The position numbers were made by a program, and so were the translations under genes. The notes beneath the pieces were generated by a model. It saw only the letters and a program-made list of their open reading frames with translations, was not told the origin of the DNA and did no database searches. From contig NC_081410.1 in NCBI RefSeq assembly GCF_030272615.1, forward strand, positions 286,129,957 through 286,193,956: 64,000 nucleotides of DNA, given 5' to 3'. Shown here piece by piece: positions 1-12,105 of this stretch. This stretch comes from Cryptomeria japonica. Its lineage: Eukaryota; Streptophyta; Pinopsida; Cupressales; Cupressaceae. The stretch's first letter is position 1; every line of letters starts with the position of its first letter.

Positions 1-58
1 TTCGAAACTGATGATTTTGAGGCATAAGCTCCAAAACAAGGTTCTAAGAGCACAATAT

Positions 59-81
59 GCGTCAAAATTTGATTTTGACGC
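59..81. repeat. Dyad-symmetric motif of the monomer (example 1)
   Basis: Left arm 59-68 (gcgtcaaaat) and right arm 72-81 (attttgacgc) are perfect inverted repeats around a 3-bp spacer. The same element occurs once per monomer across the arrays with small variations. Here both arms carry the g/c variant. Confidence 0.8.
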
Positions 82-1499
82 TACCTGCTCTAGAATCAGG
101 ACTTGCATCTTGAAACCTTGTTGTGCCTCCAAACATCGATTTTGATGCTCCAAAACTGGCGCTTTTGAGGCACAATTTTAAAAACAAGTTTCTAACAGCA
201 CAATGTACATCAAAATTAAATTTTGATGTTACTGGCTCTAGAATCGGGGCTTGCATCTTTAAACCTTGTTGTGCCTCAAAACATTGATTCTGATGCTCTG
301 AATCTGGGGCTTTTGATGCACAAGCTTTGAATGAGGTTTTAAGAGCACGATGTGCATGAAAATCAGATTTTGATGCTATTGACTCTATAATCGGGACTTG
401 CATCTTGAAACTTTGTTGTGACTCCAAAAATCGATTTTGATGCTCCAAAACTGGGGCTTTTGAGGCACAATTTCTAAAACAGGGTTCTAAGGGCACAATG
501 TGCATCAAACTTGAATTATGATGCTACTTGCTCTAGAATAGGGGCTTGCATCTTGAAACCTTGTTGTGCCTCAAAATACTGATTTTGATGATTCAAAACC
601 AAGGATTTTGAGGCACAAGCTTTGAAATGAGGTTCTAAGAGCATGATGTGCACCAAAATAAGATTTTGATGCTATTGACTCTAGAATCAGGACTTGTATC
701 TTGAAACCTTGTTGTGCCTCCAAACATTGATTTTGATGCTTGAAAAATGAGTTGTTTGAGGCACAAGCTCTGAAATGAGCTTCTCAAAGAATGATGTGCA
801 TCAAAATGGAATTTTAACGCTACTGGCTCTAGAATACGGACTTGTTTCTTGAAACCTTGTTGTGCCTCAAAACATTGATTTTGATGTGCCAAAATCAGGG
901 CTTTCAAGGCACAATCTCCAAAATGAGGTTCTAAGAGCATGATGTACATCAAAATTGCATTTTCATTCTACCCACTCTAGAATTGGGACTTGTGTTTGGA
1001 AACCTTGTTGTGACTCCAAACACTAATTTTTATGTTCCAAAAATGAGGCTTTTGAGTTACAACCTCCGAAATGAGGTTCTAGGGAACACAATGTCTATCA
1101 AAATCGTGTTTTGATTCTATCAACTTGAGAATTGGGACTTGTGTCTTGAAACCTTGTTGTGCCTTTAAACATTGATTTGGGTGTTTTTAAATTGGATCTT
1201 TCAAGCCACATGCTCCAAAACAAGTTTCTAAGAGCACGATGTGCATCAAAATCATATTTTGACACTACAGGCTCCAAAATAGGGACTTGCATCTCAAAAA
1301 TCTTGTTGCACCTCCGAACACCAATTTTGATGCTTCGAAACCAATGATTTTGAGGCATATGTCCAAAAAAAGGTTCTAAGAGAACGATGTGCTTCAAAAT
1401 GAAATTTTGACTGTTGTGCCTCCAAACAGCAATTTTCATGCTTCAAAACTGGGGCTTTTGAGGCACAATTTCTAAAACAGGGTTCTAATAGCACAATGT

Positions 1500-1522
1500 G
1501 CATCAAAATTAAATTTTGATGC
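1500..1522. repeat. Dyad-symmetric motif of the monomer (example 2)
   Basis: Arms 1500-1510 (gcatcaaaatt) and 1512-1522 (aattttgatgc) form a perfect 11+11 bp dyad around one base. This is the m9 version. It could be a protein-binding site or simply a compositional feature of the satellite. Confidence 0.8.
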
Positions 1523-2540
1523 TACTGGCTCTAGAGTTGGGGCTTGCATCTTGAAACCTTGTTGTGCCTCAAAACATTGATTCTGATGCTCTGAATCTAG
1601 GGCTTTTGAGGCACAAGTTTCGAATGAGGTTTTAAGAGCACGATGTGCACCAAAATTAGATTTTGACGCTATTGACTCTATAATCGGGGCTTGCATCTTG
1701 AAACCATGTTGTACCTCAAAACATTGATTCCGATGCTCTGATTTTGGGGCTTTTGAGACACAAGCTTTGAATAAGGTTTTAAGAGCATGATGTGCACCAA
1801 AATTAGATTTTGACGCTATTGTCTCTATAATCGGGACTTCCATCTTGAAACTTTGTTGTGACTCCAAAAATCGATTTTGATGCTCAAAAATTGGGGCTTT
1901 TGAGACATAATTTCTAAAACAGGGATCAAGAAACACATTGTGGTGAAGCATAACCTCCAAAACAAGGTTCTAAGAGCATGATGAGCATCAAAATCAAATT
2001 TTGATGCTACTGGCTCCAGAATAAGGACTTGCATCTTGAAATCTTGTTGTGCCTCCAAACATCATTTTTGATGCTCCAAAATTGGGGCTTTTGAGGCACA
2101 ATTTCTAAAACAGGGTTCTAAGAGCACAATGTGCATCAAAATTAAATTTTGATGCTACTGGCTCTAGAATCGGAGCTTGCATCCTAAAACCTTGTTGTGC
2201 CTCAAAACATTGATTTTGATGCTCTGAATCTGGAGCTTTTTAGGCACAAGCTTCGAATGAGGTTTAAGAACATGATGTGTGCCAAAATCATATTTTGACA
2301 CTATTGACTCTATAATCGGGGCTTGCATCTTGAAACTTTGTTGTGACTCCAAAAATTGATTTTAATGCTCCAAAACTAGGGCTTTTGAGGCACAATTTCT
2401 AAAACAGGGTTCTAAGGGAACAATGTGCATCAAACTTGAATTTTGATGGTACTAGCTCTAGAATAAGGGCTTGCATCTTGAAACCTTATTGTGCCTGAAA
2501 ACACTGATTTTGATGATCCGAAACCACGGCTTTTGAGGCA

Positions 2541-4045
2541 GCCTCATTTTTGGAACATAAAAATTAGTGTTTGGAGTCACAACAAGGTTTCAAGACACAA
2601 GTTCCAATTCCAGAGGGTAGAGTCAAAATTAAATTTTGATGTACATCATGCTCTTAGAACCTCATTTCAGAGATTGTGCCTTGAAAGCCCTTATTTTTGC
2701 ACATCAAAATCAATGTTTTGAGGCACAACAAGGTTTCAAGAAACAAGTCCCTATTCCAGAGCCAGTAGTGTCAAAATTCCATTTTGATGCACATCATTGT
2801 TTCAGAAACTCTTTTAAGAGCTTGTGCCTCGAAAGACTCAATTTTGGAGCATCAAAATTAATGTTTGGAGGCACAATAAGGGTTCAAGATGCACATCCTG
2901 ATTCTAGATTCAATAGCATCAAAATATGATTTTGGTGCACATCGTGCTCTTAGAACCTCATTTCGAAGCTTTTGCCTCAAAAGCCGTGGTTTCAGATCAT
3001 CAAAATCAGTTTTTTGAGGCACAATAATGTTTCAAGATGCAAACCACTATTCTAGAGCCAGTAGCATCAAAATTCAAGTTTGATTCACATTGTGCCCTTA
3101 GAACCCTGTTTTAGAAAGCGTGTCTCAAAAGCCACAGTTTTGGAGCATCAAAATCAATTTTTGGAGTCACAACAAAGTTTCAAGATGCAAGTCCCAATTA
3201 TAGAGTCAATAGCGTCAAAATCTGATTTTGGCGCACATCATGCTCTTAAAACCTCATTCAAAGCTTGTGCCTCAAAAGCCCCAGATTCAGAGCATCAGAA
3301 TCAATGTTTTGAGGCACAACAAGGTTTCAAGATGCAAGCCCTGATTCTAGAGCCAGTAGAATCAAAATTTAATTTTGATGCACATTGTGCTCTTAGAACC
3401 CTATTTTAGAAATTGTGCCTCAAAAGCCCTAGTTTTGGAGCATCAAAATCGATGTTTGGAGGCACAACAAGGTTTCAAGATGCATGTCCTGATTTTGGAG
3501 CCGGTAGCATCAAAATTTGGTTTTGACACACATCGTGCTCTTAGAACCTTGTTTTGGAGCTTATGCCTCAAAATCATCGATTTCAAAGCATCAAAATTGG
3601 TGTTTGGAGGCACAACAAGCTTTTGAGATGCAAGTCCCTATTCCGGAGCCTGTAGTGTCAAAACATGATTTTTATGCACATCGTGCTCTTAGACACTCAT
3701 TTCAAAGCATGTGGCTTGAAAGCTCCAGTTTCAAAACACTTAAATCAATGTTTAAAGGCACAATAAGGTTTCAAGACACAAGTCCCAATTCTCAAGATGA
3801 TTGCATCAAAACACTATTTTGACAAACAGTGTGTTCCCTAGAACCTCATTTCGGAGGTTGTGACTCAAAAGCCTCATTTTTGGAACATAAAAATTAGAGT
3901 TTGGAGTCACGACAAGGTTTCAGGACACAAGTCCTAATTTTAGAGTGGGTAGAGTCAAAATGCAATTTTGATGTACATCATGCTCTTAGAACTTCATTTC
4001 GGAGATTGTGCCTTGATAGCCCTGATTTTGGCACATCAAAATCAA
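2541..4045 (+). repeat. Satellite block 2, HOR-B, inverted (F) orientation
   Basis: The reverse-complement monomers run m6, m5, m4, m3, m2, m1, m9, m8, m7, m6, m5, which is exactly the mirror of the R-strand order. The block is therefore an inverted piece of the same HOR. The left junction is abrupt: R sequence ends 'ttttgaggca' at 2540 and F sequence starts 'gcctcattttt' at 2541. The right end stops inside m5 ('gcacatcaaaatc') and passes straight into copia-derived sequence. Confidence 0.92.
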
Positions 4046-4634
4046 AACATTTTATTTTCTTACCGGTTTCATTGTCAACTATTGCTTTGAACAGTTTGAA
4101 CTTTCCAAGTGGTTTTGATTTTTCTCTGAGAAAAGTAACCCAACATATTCTAGAATAATCATCAATAATTAGTATGAAATATCTATCACCTTGCAAGGTT
4201 TTAGTTCTAGCTAGACCACATAAGTTAGTGTGAATCAAATCAAGAGCATTATTGGATTTTTCTGGAATACTTTTGAAACTAGCTTTAACTTGTTTTCCAA
4301 ATTGACATTCCTTACAAATTGTATTCTGAGGTTTCAAAATTTTAGGTAGATCTCTAACTGCCTTAGAAGTACTGATCTTTACCATGCAATCAAAGTTTAC
4401 ATGACATAGTCTCTTATGCCATAACCAACTTTCATCTATATGTGCAATTAAGCATGCCTTTTCACTATTATTCAAATGAAAGATATTACCTCTAGTTTGA
4501 TTACCAGTTGCAATTTCCAAACCAGTTCTATTCATGATTTTACATTTTCCATTTTTAAATTGTAACTGAAATCCTTTCTCAACTAATTGACCAACACTTA
4601 AAAGATTATGTTTTAATCCTTCAACACAATTGAT
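4046..4634 (-). pseudogene. Truncated Ty1/copia pol fragment (GAG-pre-integrase plus N-terminal integrase)
   Basis: The minus strand encodes an open frame (3978-4652) whose middle is copia-like Pol and whose ends are satellite. In order it shows the LKHNLLSVGQL segment, a GAG-pre-integrase region with WHKRLCH, and the integrase HHCC zinc site (H79, H84, C113, C116). Next comes the start of the integrase core (IHTNLCG, then FILIIDDYSR). It stops at ETGKKIKC, just before the segment that normally carries the second catalytic Asp. The first catalytic Asp, expected in the 'H-S/T-D-L-C-G' motif, is Asn143 here. Protease, reverse transcriptase, RNase H and LTRs are absent, so this is an inactive relic. 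F-oriented satellite lies on its left and R-oriented satellite on its right. Its exact ends are uncertain by a few bases. Confidence 0.9.
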
Positions 4635-6599
4635 CATGTTTGTCAAAATCATGTTTTGACACTATGAGCTTGAGAATTGGGACTTGTGTCTTGAAACGTT
4701 GGTGTGCCTTTAAACATTGATTTTGATGTTTTGAAACTAGAGCTTTCAAGCCACACGCTCCGAAATGAGGTTCTAAGAGCATGATGTGTGCCAAAATCAG
4801 ATTTTGATGCTATTGAATCTAGAATCGGGACTTGCATCTTGAAACCTTGTTATGCCTCCAAACACTGATTTTGATGTTCCAAACTCAGGGCTTTCAAGGC
4901 ACAAGCTCCAAAATGAGGTTCTAAGAGCATGATGTACTTCAAAATTATGTTTTGACACTACTGACTCTTGAATTGGGACTTGTGCCTTGAAACCTTGTTG
5001 TCCCTCCAAACACTAATTTTTATGCTCCAAAAATGAGGCTTTTGAGGTAGAACCTTTGAAATGAGGTTCTAAGAATACCATGTTTATCAAAATCATGTTT
5101 TGATGTATCAAATTGAGAATCGGGACTTGTGTCTTGAAACCCTGTTGTGACTTTAAACATTGATTTTGATGTTTTGAAACTGGAGCTTTCAAGCCACATG
5201 CTCCGAACAACAAGGTTCTAAGAGCACGATTTGCTTCAAAATAACATTTTGACACTACAAGCTCCGGTATAGGGACTTGCATCTTGAAAGCTTGTTGTGC
5301 CTCCAAACACCAATTTTCATGCTTCGAAACTGAAGATTTTGAGGCATAAGCTCCAAAAAAAGGTTCTAAGAGCACGATATGCATCAAAATCAAATTTTGA
5401 CGCTACTGTCTCTATAATTAGGACTTGCATCTTGAAACCTTGTTGTGCCTACAGACATCAATTTTGATGCTCCAAAACTGGGACTTTTGAGGCACAATTT
5501 CTAAAATAGCGTTCTAAGACCACAATATGCATCAAAATTGAATTTTGATTCTACTTGCTCTAGAATTGGGGCTTGCATCTTGAAACTTTGTTGTGCCTCA
5601 AAACACTGATTTTGATGCTCCAAAACTGGGGCTTTCGAGGCACAAGCTCCGAAATGAGGTTCTAAGAACACGATGTGTGCCAAAATTAGATTTTGATGCT
5701 ATTGACATTGGAATCGGAACTTGCATCTTGAAACCTTGTTGTGCCTCGAAACAATGATTTTGTTGTTTTAAAATCAGGGCTTTCAAGGCATAAGCTCTGA
5801 AATGAGGTTATAAGAGCAAGATGTACATCAAAATTGCATTTTGATGCTACCGACTCTAGAATTGGGACTTGTGTCTTGAAAGCTTGTTGCACCTCCAAAC
5901 ACTAATTTTTATGCTCCTAAAATGAGGCTTTTGAGGCACAACCTCCCGAATGAGGTTCTAAGAACACAATGTTTGTCAAAATAATTTTTTCACTCTATCA
6001 ATTTGAGAATCGAGAATTGTGTCTTGAAACTTTGTTGTGCCTTTAAACATTTATTTTGATGTTTTGAAACTGGAGCTTTCAAGCCACATGCTCTGAAATG
6101 AGGTTCTAAGATCATGATGTGCTTCAAAATGACGTTTTGACACTATAGCCTCCAGAATAGGGACTTGCATTTTGAAAGCTTGTTGTGCCTCCAAACACCA
6201 ATTTTGATGCTTCAAAACCAAATACTTTGAGGTATAAGCTCCAAAATAAGGACTTGCATCTTGAAACCTTGTTGTGCCTCCTAACATCAATTTTGATGCT
6301 CCAAAACTGGGGCTTTTGAGGCACAATTTCTAAAACAAGGTTCTAAGAGCATAATGTGCATCAAAATTGATTTTTGATGCTACTAGCTCTAGAATCAAGG
6401 CTTGCATCTTGAAACCTTGTTTTGAATCGAAACACTTATTTTGATGCTCCAAAACTGGAGCTTTTGAGGTACAAGCTTCAAAATGAGGTTTTAAGAGCAC
6501 AATGTGCGCCAAAATCAAATTTTGACACTATTAACTCTAGAATCGGGACTTGCATCTTGAAACCTTGTTGTGCCTCCAAACATTGATTTTGATGCTCCA

Positions 6600-6830
6600 A
6601 AATGAGCTTCTAAGTAGAATGATGTGTGTCAAAATGGAATAATGTGCCTCCAAACACTGATTTTGATGTTCCAAAATGAGGGCTTTCAAGGCACAAGCTC
6701 TGGAATGAGGTTCTAAGAGCACGATGTACATCTATGTCATGAAACCTTGTTGTGCCTTTAAACATTGATTTTGATATTTTAAAAGTGGAGCTTTCGAGCA
6801 ACACAATTTGAAATGATGTTCTAAGAGCAC
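6600..6830 (-). repeat. Deletion-bearing HOR-A unit, copy 1
   Basis: Two internal deletions shorten the monomers: 'aatggaataatgtgcctcc' near 6635 and 'acatctatgtcatgaaacc' near 6727. The same two junctions recur about 1.64 kb downstream. Confidence 0.8.
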
Positions 6831-8224
6831 GACATGCATCAAAATCACATTTTCACACTACAAGCTCTGGAATAGGGACTTGCATCTTGAAAGCTTGTTG
6901 TGCCTCCAAACACCAATTTTGATGCTTTGAAACCAAAGATTTTGAGGCATAATCTCCAAAACAAGGTTCTAAGAGCATGATATGCGTCAAAATCAAACTT
7001 TGATTCCACCGGCTCCAGAATCAGGACATGCATGTTGAAACCTTGTTATGCCTCCAAACATCAATTTTGATGCTCCAAAACTGGGGCTTTTGAGGCAAAA
7101 CTTCTAAAATAGGTTTCTAAGAGCACAATGTGCATCAAAATTGAATTTTGATGCTATTGGCTCTAGAATCGAGTCTTGCATCTTGAAACCTTGTTGTGCC
7201 TAAAAACACTGATGTTGATACTCTAAAATAGGGCTTTCGAGGCACAAGCTTTGAAATGAGGTTCTAAGAGCATGATGTGCACCAAAATTAGATTTTGATG
7301 CTATTGACTCTAGAATCCGGACTTGCATCTTGAAAGCTTGTTGTGCCTCCAAACATTGATTTTGATGCTCCAAAACTAGGTCTTTCGAGGTACAAGCTCT
7401 GAAATGAGCTTCTAAGAGAATGATGTATAGGCTTTGGAATAGGGACTTGCTTCTTGAAACCTTGTTGGGCCTCAAACCACTAATTTTGATGTTCCAAAAT
7501 CAGGGTTTTCAAGGCACAAGCTCCAAAATGAGGTTCTGAGAGCATGATGTACATCAAAATTGTGTTTTGACGCTGCCAAGTCTAGAATTGCAACTTGTGT
7601 CTTGAAACCTTGTTGTGCCTCCAGACACTAATTTTTATGCTCCAAAAATAAGGCTTTTGAGGCACAACCTCCAAAATTAGGTTCTAAGAACACCATGTTT
7701 GTCAAAATCGTGTTTTAATGCTATCAACTTGAGAATCAGGACTTGTGTCTTGAAATCTTGTTGTGCCTTTAAACATTAATTTTGATGTTTTGAAACTGGA
7801 GCTTTCAAGCCACACGCTCTGAAGCGAGTTTCTAAGAGCATGATGTGTTTCAAAATAACTTTTTGACACTATAGCCTCTAGAATAGGGACTTACATCTTG
7901 AAAGCTTGTTGTGCCTCCAAACACCAATTTTGAAGCTTCGAAACTGAATATTTTGAGGCATAAGCTCCAAAATAAGGTTCTAAGAGCACGATGTGCATCA
8001 AAATCAAATTTTGATGCTACCAGCTCCAGAATATAGACTTGCATCTTGAAACCTTGTTGTGCCTCCAAACATTGCTTTTGATGCTTTGAAATTGGGGCTT
8101 TCGAGGCACAAGCTTCGAAATGAGGTTCTAAGAGCACGATGTGGACCAAAATCAGATTTTGATGCTATCGACTCTAGAATCGGGACTTGCATCTTGAAAC
8201 CTTGTTGTGCCTCCAAACATTGAG

Positions 8225-8450
8225 TTTGATGCTACAAAACTGAGCTTCTAAGAGAATGATATGTGTTAAAATGGAATAATGTGCCTCCAAACATCGATTT
8301 TGATGTTCCAAAATGAGGGCTTTCAAGGCACAAGCTCTGGAATGAGGCTCTAAGAGCACGATGTACATCTATGTCATGAAACCTTGTTGTGCCTTTAAAC
8401 ATTGATTTTGATGTTTTAAAAGTGGAGCTTTTAAGCCTAGAATTAATCCT
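8225..8450 (-). repeat. Deletion-bearing HOR-A unit, copy 2
   Basis: It carries the same two deletion junctions as the unit at 6600-6830 ('aatggaataatgtgcctcc' near 8270, 'acatctatgtcatgaaacc' near 8366), so the two are paralogous. Confidence 0.8.
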
Positions 8451-10735
8451 AAAATAGGGTTCTAAGAGGACAATGTGCATCAAAATTAAATTTTGATGCT
8501 ATTGGCTCTAGAATCGAGGCTTGCATCTTGAAACCTTGTTGTGCCAAAAAACATTGATTTTGATGCTCTGAAACTGGGGCTTTTGAGGAACAAGCTTTGA
8601 CATGAGGTTCTAAGAGCACGATGTATGCCAAAATTAGATTTTGATGCTATTGACTCTAGAATTGTGACTTGCATCTTGAAACCTTATTGTGCATCCAAAC
8701 ATTAATTTTGATGCTACTGGCTCTAGAATCAGGGCTTGCATCTTGAAACCTTGTTATGCCTCCAAAAAATGATTTTGACGCTCGAAAACTAGGTGTTTTG
8801 AGGCACAAGCTCCAAAATGAGCTTCTAAGAGAATGATTTGTGTCAAAATGGAATTTTGAGGTACAGGCTTCAGAATAGGGACTTGATTAGTTAAACCTTG
8901 TTGTGCCTCCGAACACTGATTTTGATGTTCCAAAATAAGGGCTTTCAAGGCACAAGCTTCGAAATGAGGTTCTAAGAGCATGATGTACATCAAAATTGTG
9001 TTTTGATGCTATTGACTCTTGAATTGGGACTTGTGTCTTGAAACATTGTTGTGCCTCCAAACACTAATTTTAATGCTCCAAAAATGAGGATTTTGAGGCA
9101 CAACCTCAAAAATGAGGTTATAAGAACACCATGTTTGTCAAAATTGTGTTTTGACACTATCAGCTTGAGAATCGGGACTTGTGTCTTGAAACCTTGTTGT
9201 GCCTTTAAACATTGATTTTGCTATTTTGAAACTGGAGCTTTTGAGCCACGCGCTCCGAAATGAGGTTCTAAGAGCACAATGTGCATCAAAATTATGTTTT
9301 GACACTACAGGCTCCAAAATAGGGACTTGCATCTTTAAAGCTTGTTCTGCCTCCAAACACCAATTTTGAGGCATAAGCTCCAAAACAAGGTTCTAAGAGC
9401 ATGATGTGCATCAAAATCGAACATGAATTTTGATGCTACTGGCTCTAGAATCTAGGCTTGCATCTTGAAACCTTGTTGTGCCTCAAAACATTGATTTTGA
9501 TGCTCTTAAACCAGGGCTTTCGAGGCAAAAGCTTCAAAATAAGGTTTTAAGAGAACGATGTGCCCCAAAATCAAATTTTGATGCTATTGACTCTAGAATC
9601 AAGACTTGCATGTTGAAAACTTGTTGTGCCTCCAAATATTGGATTTGAAGCTCCAAAACTGGGTCTTTCAAGGCACAAGCTCCAAAATGAGCTTCTAAGA
9701 GAATGATGTGCGTCAAAATGGAATTTTGACGATACAGGTTCTTGAATAGAGACTTGCTTCTTTAAACCTTGTTGTGCCTCCAAACACTGATTTTGATGTT
9801 CCAAAATTAGAGCTTTCAAGGCACAAGCTCTGAAATGAGGTTCTAAGAGCATGATGTACATCAAAATTGCATTTTGATGCTACTGACTCTAGAATTAGGA
9901 ATTGTGTCTTGAAACCTTGTTGTGCCTCCAAACACTAATTTTTATGCTCCAAATATGAGGATTTTGAGGCACAACCTCCGAAATGAGGTTCTAAGAACAC
10001 CATGTTTGTCAAAACCATGTTTTGAAGCTATGAGCTTGAGAATTGAGACTTGTGTCTTGAAACGTTGTTGTGCCTTTAAACATTGATTTTGATGTTTTGA
10101 AATTGGAGCTTTTGAGACACACACTCCAAAATGAGGTTCTAAGAACATGATGTGTATCAAAATAACATTTTGACATTACAAGCTTTGAAATAGGGACTTG
10201 TGTCTTGAAAGCTTGTTCTGCCTCCAAACACCAATTTTCATGCTTTGAAACTAAAAATTTTGAGGCATAAGCTCCAAAACAAGGTTCTAAGAGCACGATG
10301 TGCCTCAAAATCAAATTTTGATGCTACCGGATCCAGAATCATAACTTGCATCTTGAAACCTTGTTGTGCTTCCAAACATCAATTTTGATGCTCCAAAACT
10401 AGGGCTTTTGAGGCCCAATTTCTAAAACAGGGTTCTAAGAGCACAATGTGCATCAAAATTGAATTTTGATGCTATTGGCTCTAAAATCAGGGCTTGCATC
10501 TTGAAACCTTAACGTGCCTCAAAACATTGATTTTGATGCTCTAAAACAGAGGCTTTTGAGGCACAAGCTTCGAAATGAGGTTCTAAGACCACGATGTGTG
10601 CCAAAATCAGATTTTGATGCTATTGACTTTAGAATTAGGACTTGCATCTTGAAACCTTGATGTGCATCAAAATGTAATTTTGATGCTACAGGCTCTGAAA
10701 TAGGGACTTGCTTCTTGAAACCTTGTTGTGCCTTC

Positions 10736-12105
10736 TATGTAATTTCTAACCCAGGGCTCTATGGGCACAATGTGCATCAAACTTGAATTTTGATGCTACT
10801 AACTCTAGAATAGGGCCTTGCATCTTGAAACCTTGTTGTGCCTCAAAACACTAATTTTGATGATTCGAAAACAGGAATTTTGAGGCACAAGCTTTGAAAT
10901 GAGGTTCTAAGAGCACGATGTGCACCAAAATTAGATTTTGATGCTATTGACTCTAGAATCGGGACTTGCATCTTGAAACCTTGTTTTGCCCCCAAACATT
11001 CATTTTGATGCTCCAAAACTGAGTCTTTCGAGGCACAAGCTCTAAAATGAGCTTCTCAAAGAATGATGTGCATCAAAATGGAAACTAGCTCCGGAATAGG
11101 GACTTGTTTCTTGAAACCTTGTTGTGCCTCAAAACATTGATTTTGATGTGCCAAAATTAGGGCTTTCAAGGCACAATCTGGGACTTTTGAGGCACAAGCT
11201 TCGAATGAGGTTTTAAGAGCATGATGTACGCCAAAATCAGATTTTGACGCTATTGACTCTATAATCGGGACTTGCATCTTGAAACGTTGTTGTGACTCAA
11301 AAAATTGATTTTGATGCTCCAAAACTGGGGATTTTGAGGCACAATCTCTAAAATAGGGTTCTAAGGGCACAATGTGTATCAAACTTGAATTTTGATGCTA
11401 CTGGCTAAGGAATAGGGGCTTTCATCCTAAAACCTTGTTGTGCCTCAAAACACTGATTTTGCTGATCCAAAACCATGGCTTTTGAGGCACAAGCTTCGAA
11501 ATGAGGTTCTAAGAGCGAGATGTGCACCAAAATTAGATTTTGATACTATTGACTCTAGAATTAGGACTTACATCTTGAAATCTTGTTGTGCCTCTAAACA
11601 TTGATTTTGATGCTCCAAAACTGAGTCTTTCAAGGCACAAGCTCTGAAATGAGCTTCTCAAACAATAATGTGCACTCCAAAATTGAGTCTTTAGAGGCAC
11701 AAGCTCTGAAATGAGCTTCTCAAACAATAATGTGCATCAAAATGGAATTTTGACGCTACTGGCTCCGGAATACGAACTTTTTTCTTGAAAACTTGTTGTG
11801 CCTCAAAACATTGATTTCTATGTGCCAAAATCAGGGCTTTCAAGGCACAATCTCCGAAATGAGGTTCTAAGAGCATGATGTACATCAAAATTGCATTTTG
11901 ACTCTACCCACTTTGGAATTGGGACTAGTGTCTTGAAACCTTGTTGTGACTCCAAACACTAATTTTTATGTTCCAAAAATGAGGCTGAGTCACAACATCC
12001 GAAATGAGGTTCTAAGAACACCATGTTTTTCAAACTCGTGTTTTGATGCTACCAGCTTGAGAATTGGGACTCATGTCTTGAAACCTTGTTGTGCCTTTAA
12101 ACATT
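10736..12105 (-). repeat. First HOR-B units after the A/B boundary, rearranged
   Basis: The block starts in m2 (near 10740), then m3 and m4. At about 11080-11180 m4 and m5 fragments are joined to an m1-like piece, followed by m2, m3 and m4 again, then m5 and m6. The m4 monomer contains a local 62-bp tandem duplication (see 11613-11737). Confidence 0.75.
11613..11737 (-). repeat. 62-bp tandem duplication inside an m4 monomer
   Basis: The segment starting 'ctccaaaactgagtcttt' at 11613 is repeated from 11675 ('ctccaaaattgagtcttt'). Both copies run through 'cttctcaaacaataatgtgca'. The offset is 62 bp, less than half a monomer, so the duplication ignores the satellite period. Confidence 0.88.

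Larger units (their letters stand above)
1..2540 (-). repeat. Satellite block 1, HOR-B, R orientation
   Basis: Tandem 147-148 bp monomers. The anchor 'cttgcatcttgaaac' recurs at 147-148 bp spacing, for example at 1543 and 1690. The block starts inside m8 and runs m8, m9, m1 to m7 and back to m8 by about 1318, so it holds one complete nine-monomer unit. After that the order is disturbed: m9 near 1425 is shortened, m1 is doubled (about 1575 and 1722), and m2 jumps to m8 near 1935-1950. The order then resumes m9, m1, m2, m3 until 2540, where the sequence switches strand inside m3. No gene is supported here. Confidence 0.93.
4635..10735 (-). repeat. Satellite block 3, HOR-A domain, R orientation
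   Basis: These are 147-148 bp monomers of the same family but with the A-type markers 'gattttgatgttttg' (m7) and 'cttctaagag' (m4). The m7-like anchors at about 4719, 5162, 6052, 6768, 7779, 8403, 9211 and 10085 are irregularly spaced (roughly 3 to 7 monomers), so there is no stable higher-order period. Shortened monomers occur near 6600-6740 and 8225-8370. The domain begins in m6 ('catgtttgtcaaaatc') directly after the copia fragment. Confidence 0.88.

Noticed and set aside
62-508. Open frame of 148 codons in the satellite, and more than a hundred similar ones
   Set aside because: All are translations of the 147-148 bp monomer. They overlap one another in two frames, many begin at GTG or TTG, and they break wherever a 148-bp monomer shifts frame.
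1-4045. CRISPR-like array
   Set aside because: Repeats and 'spacers' are all parts of one contiguous 147-148 bp monomer. There are no short identical repeats with unique spacers and no cas genes.
3901-4158. Plus-strand frame crossing satellite and copia fragment
   Set aside because: It is the antisense of the copia pol relic fused by chance to satellite. The minus strand carries the recognisable domains.
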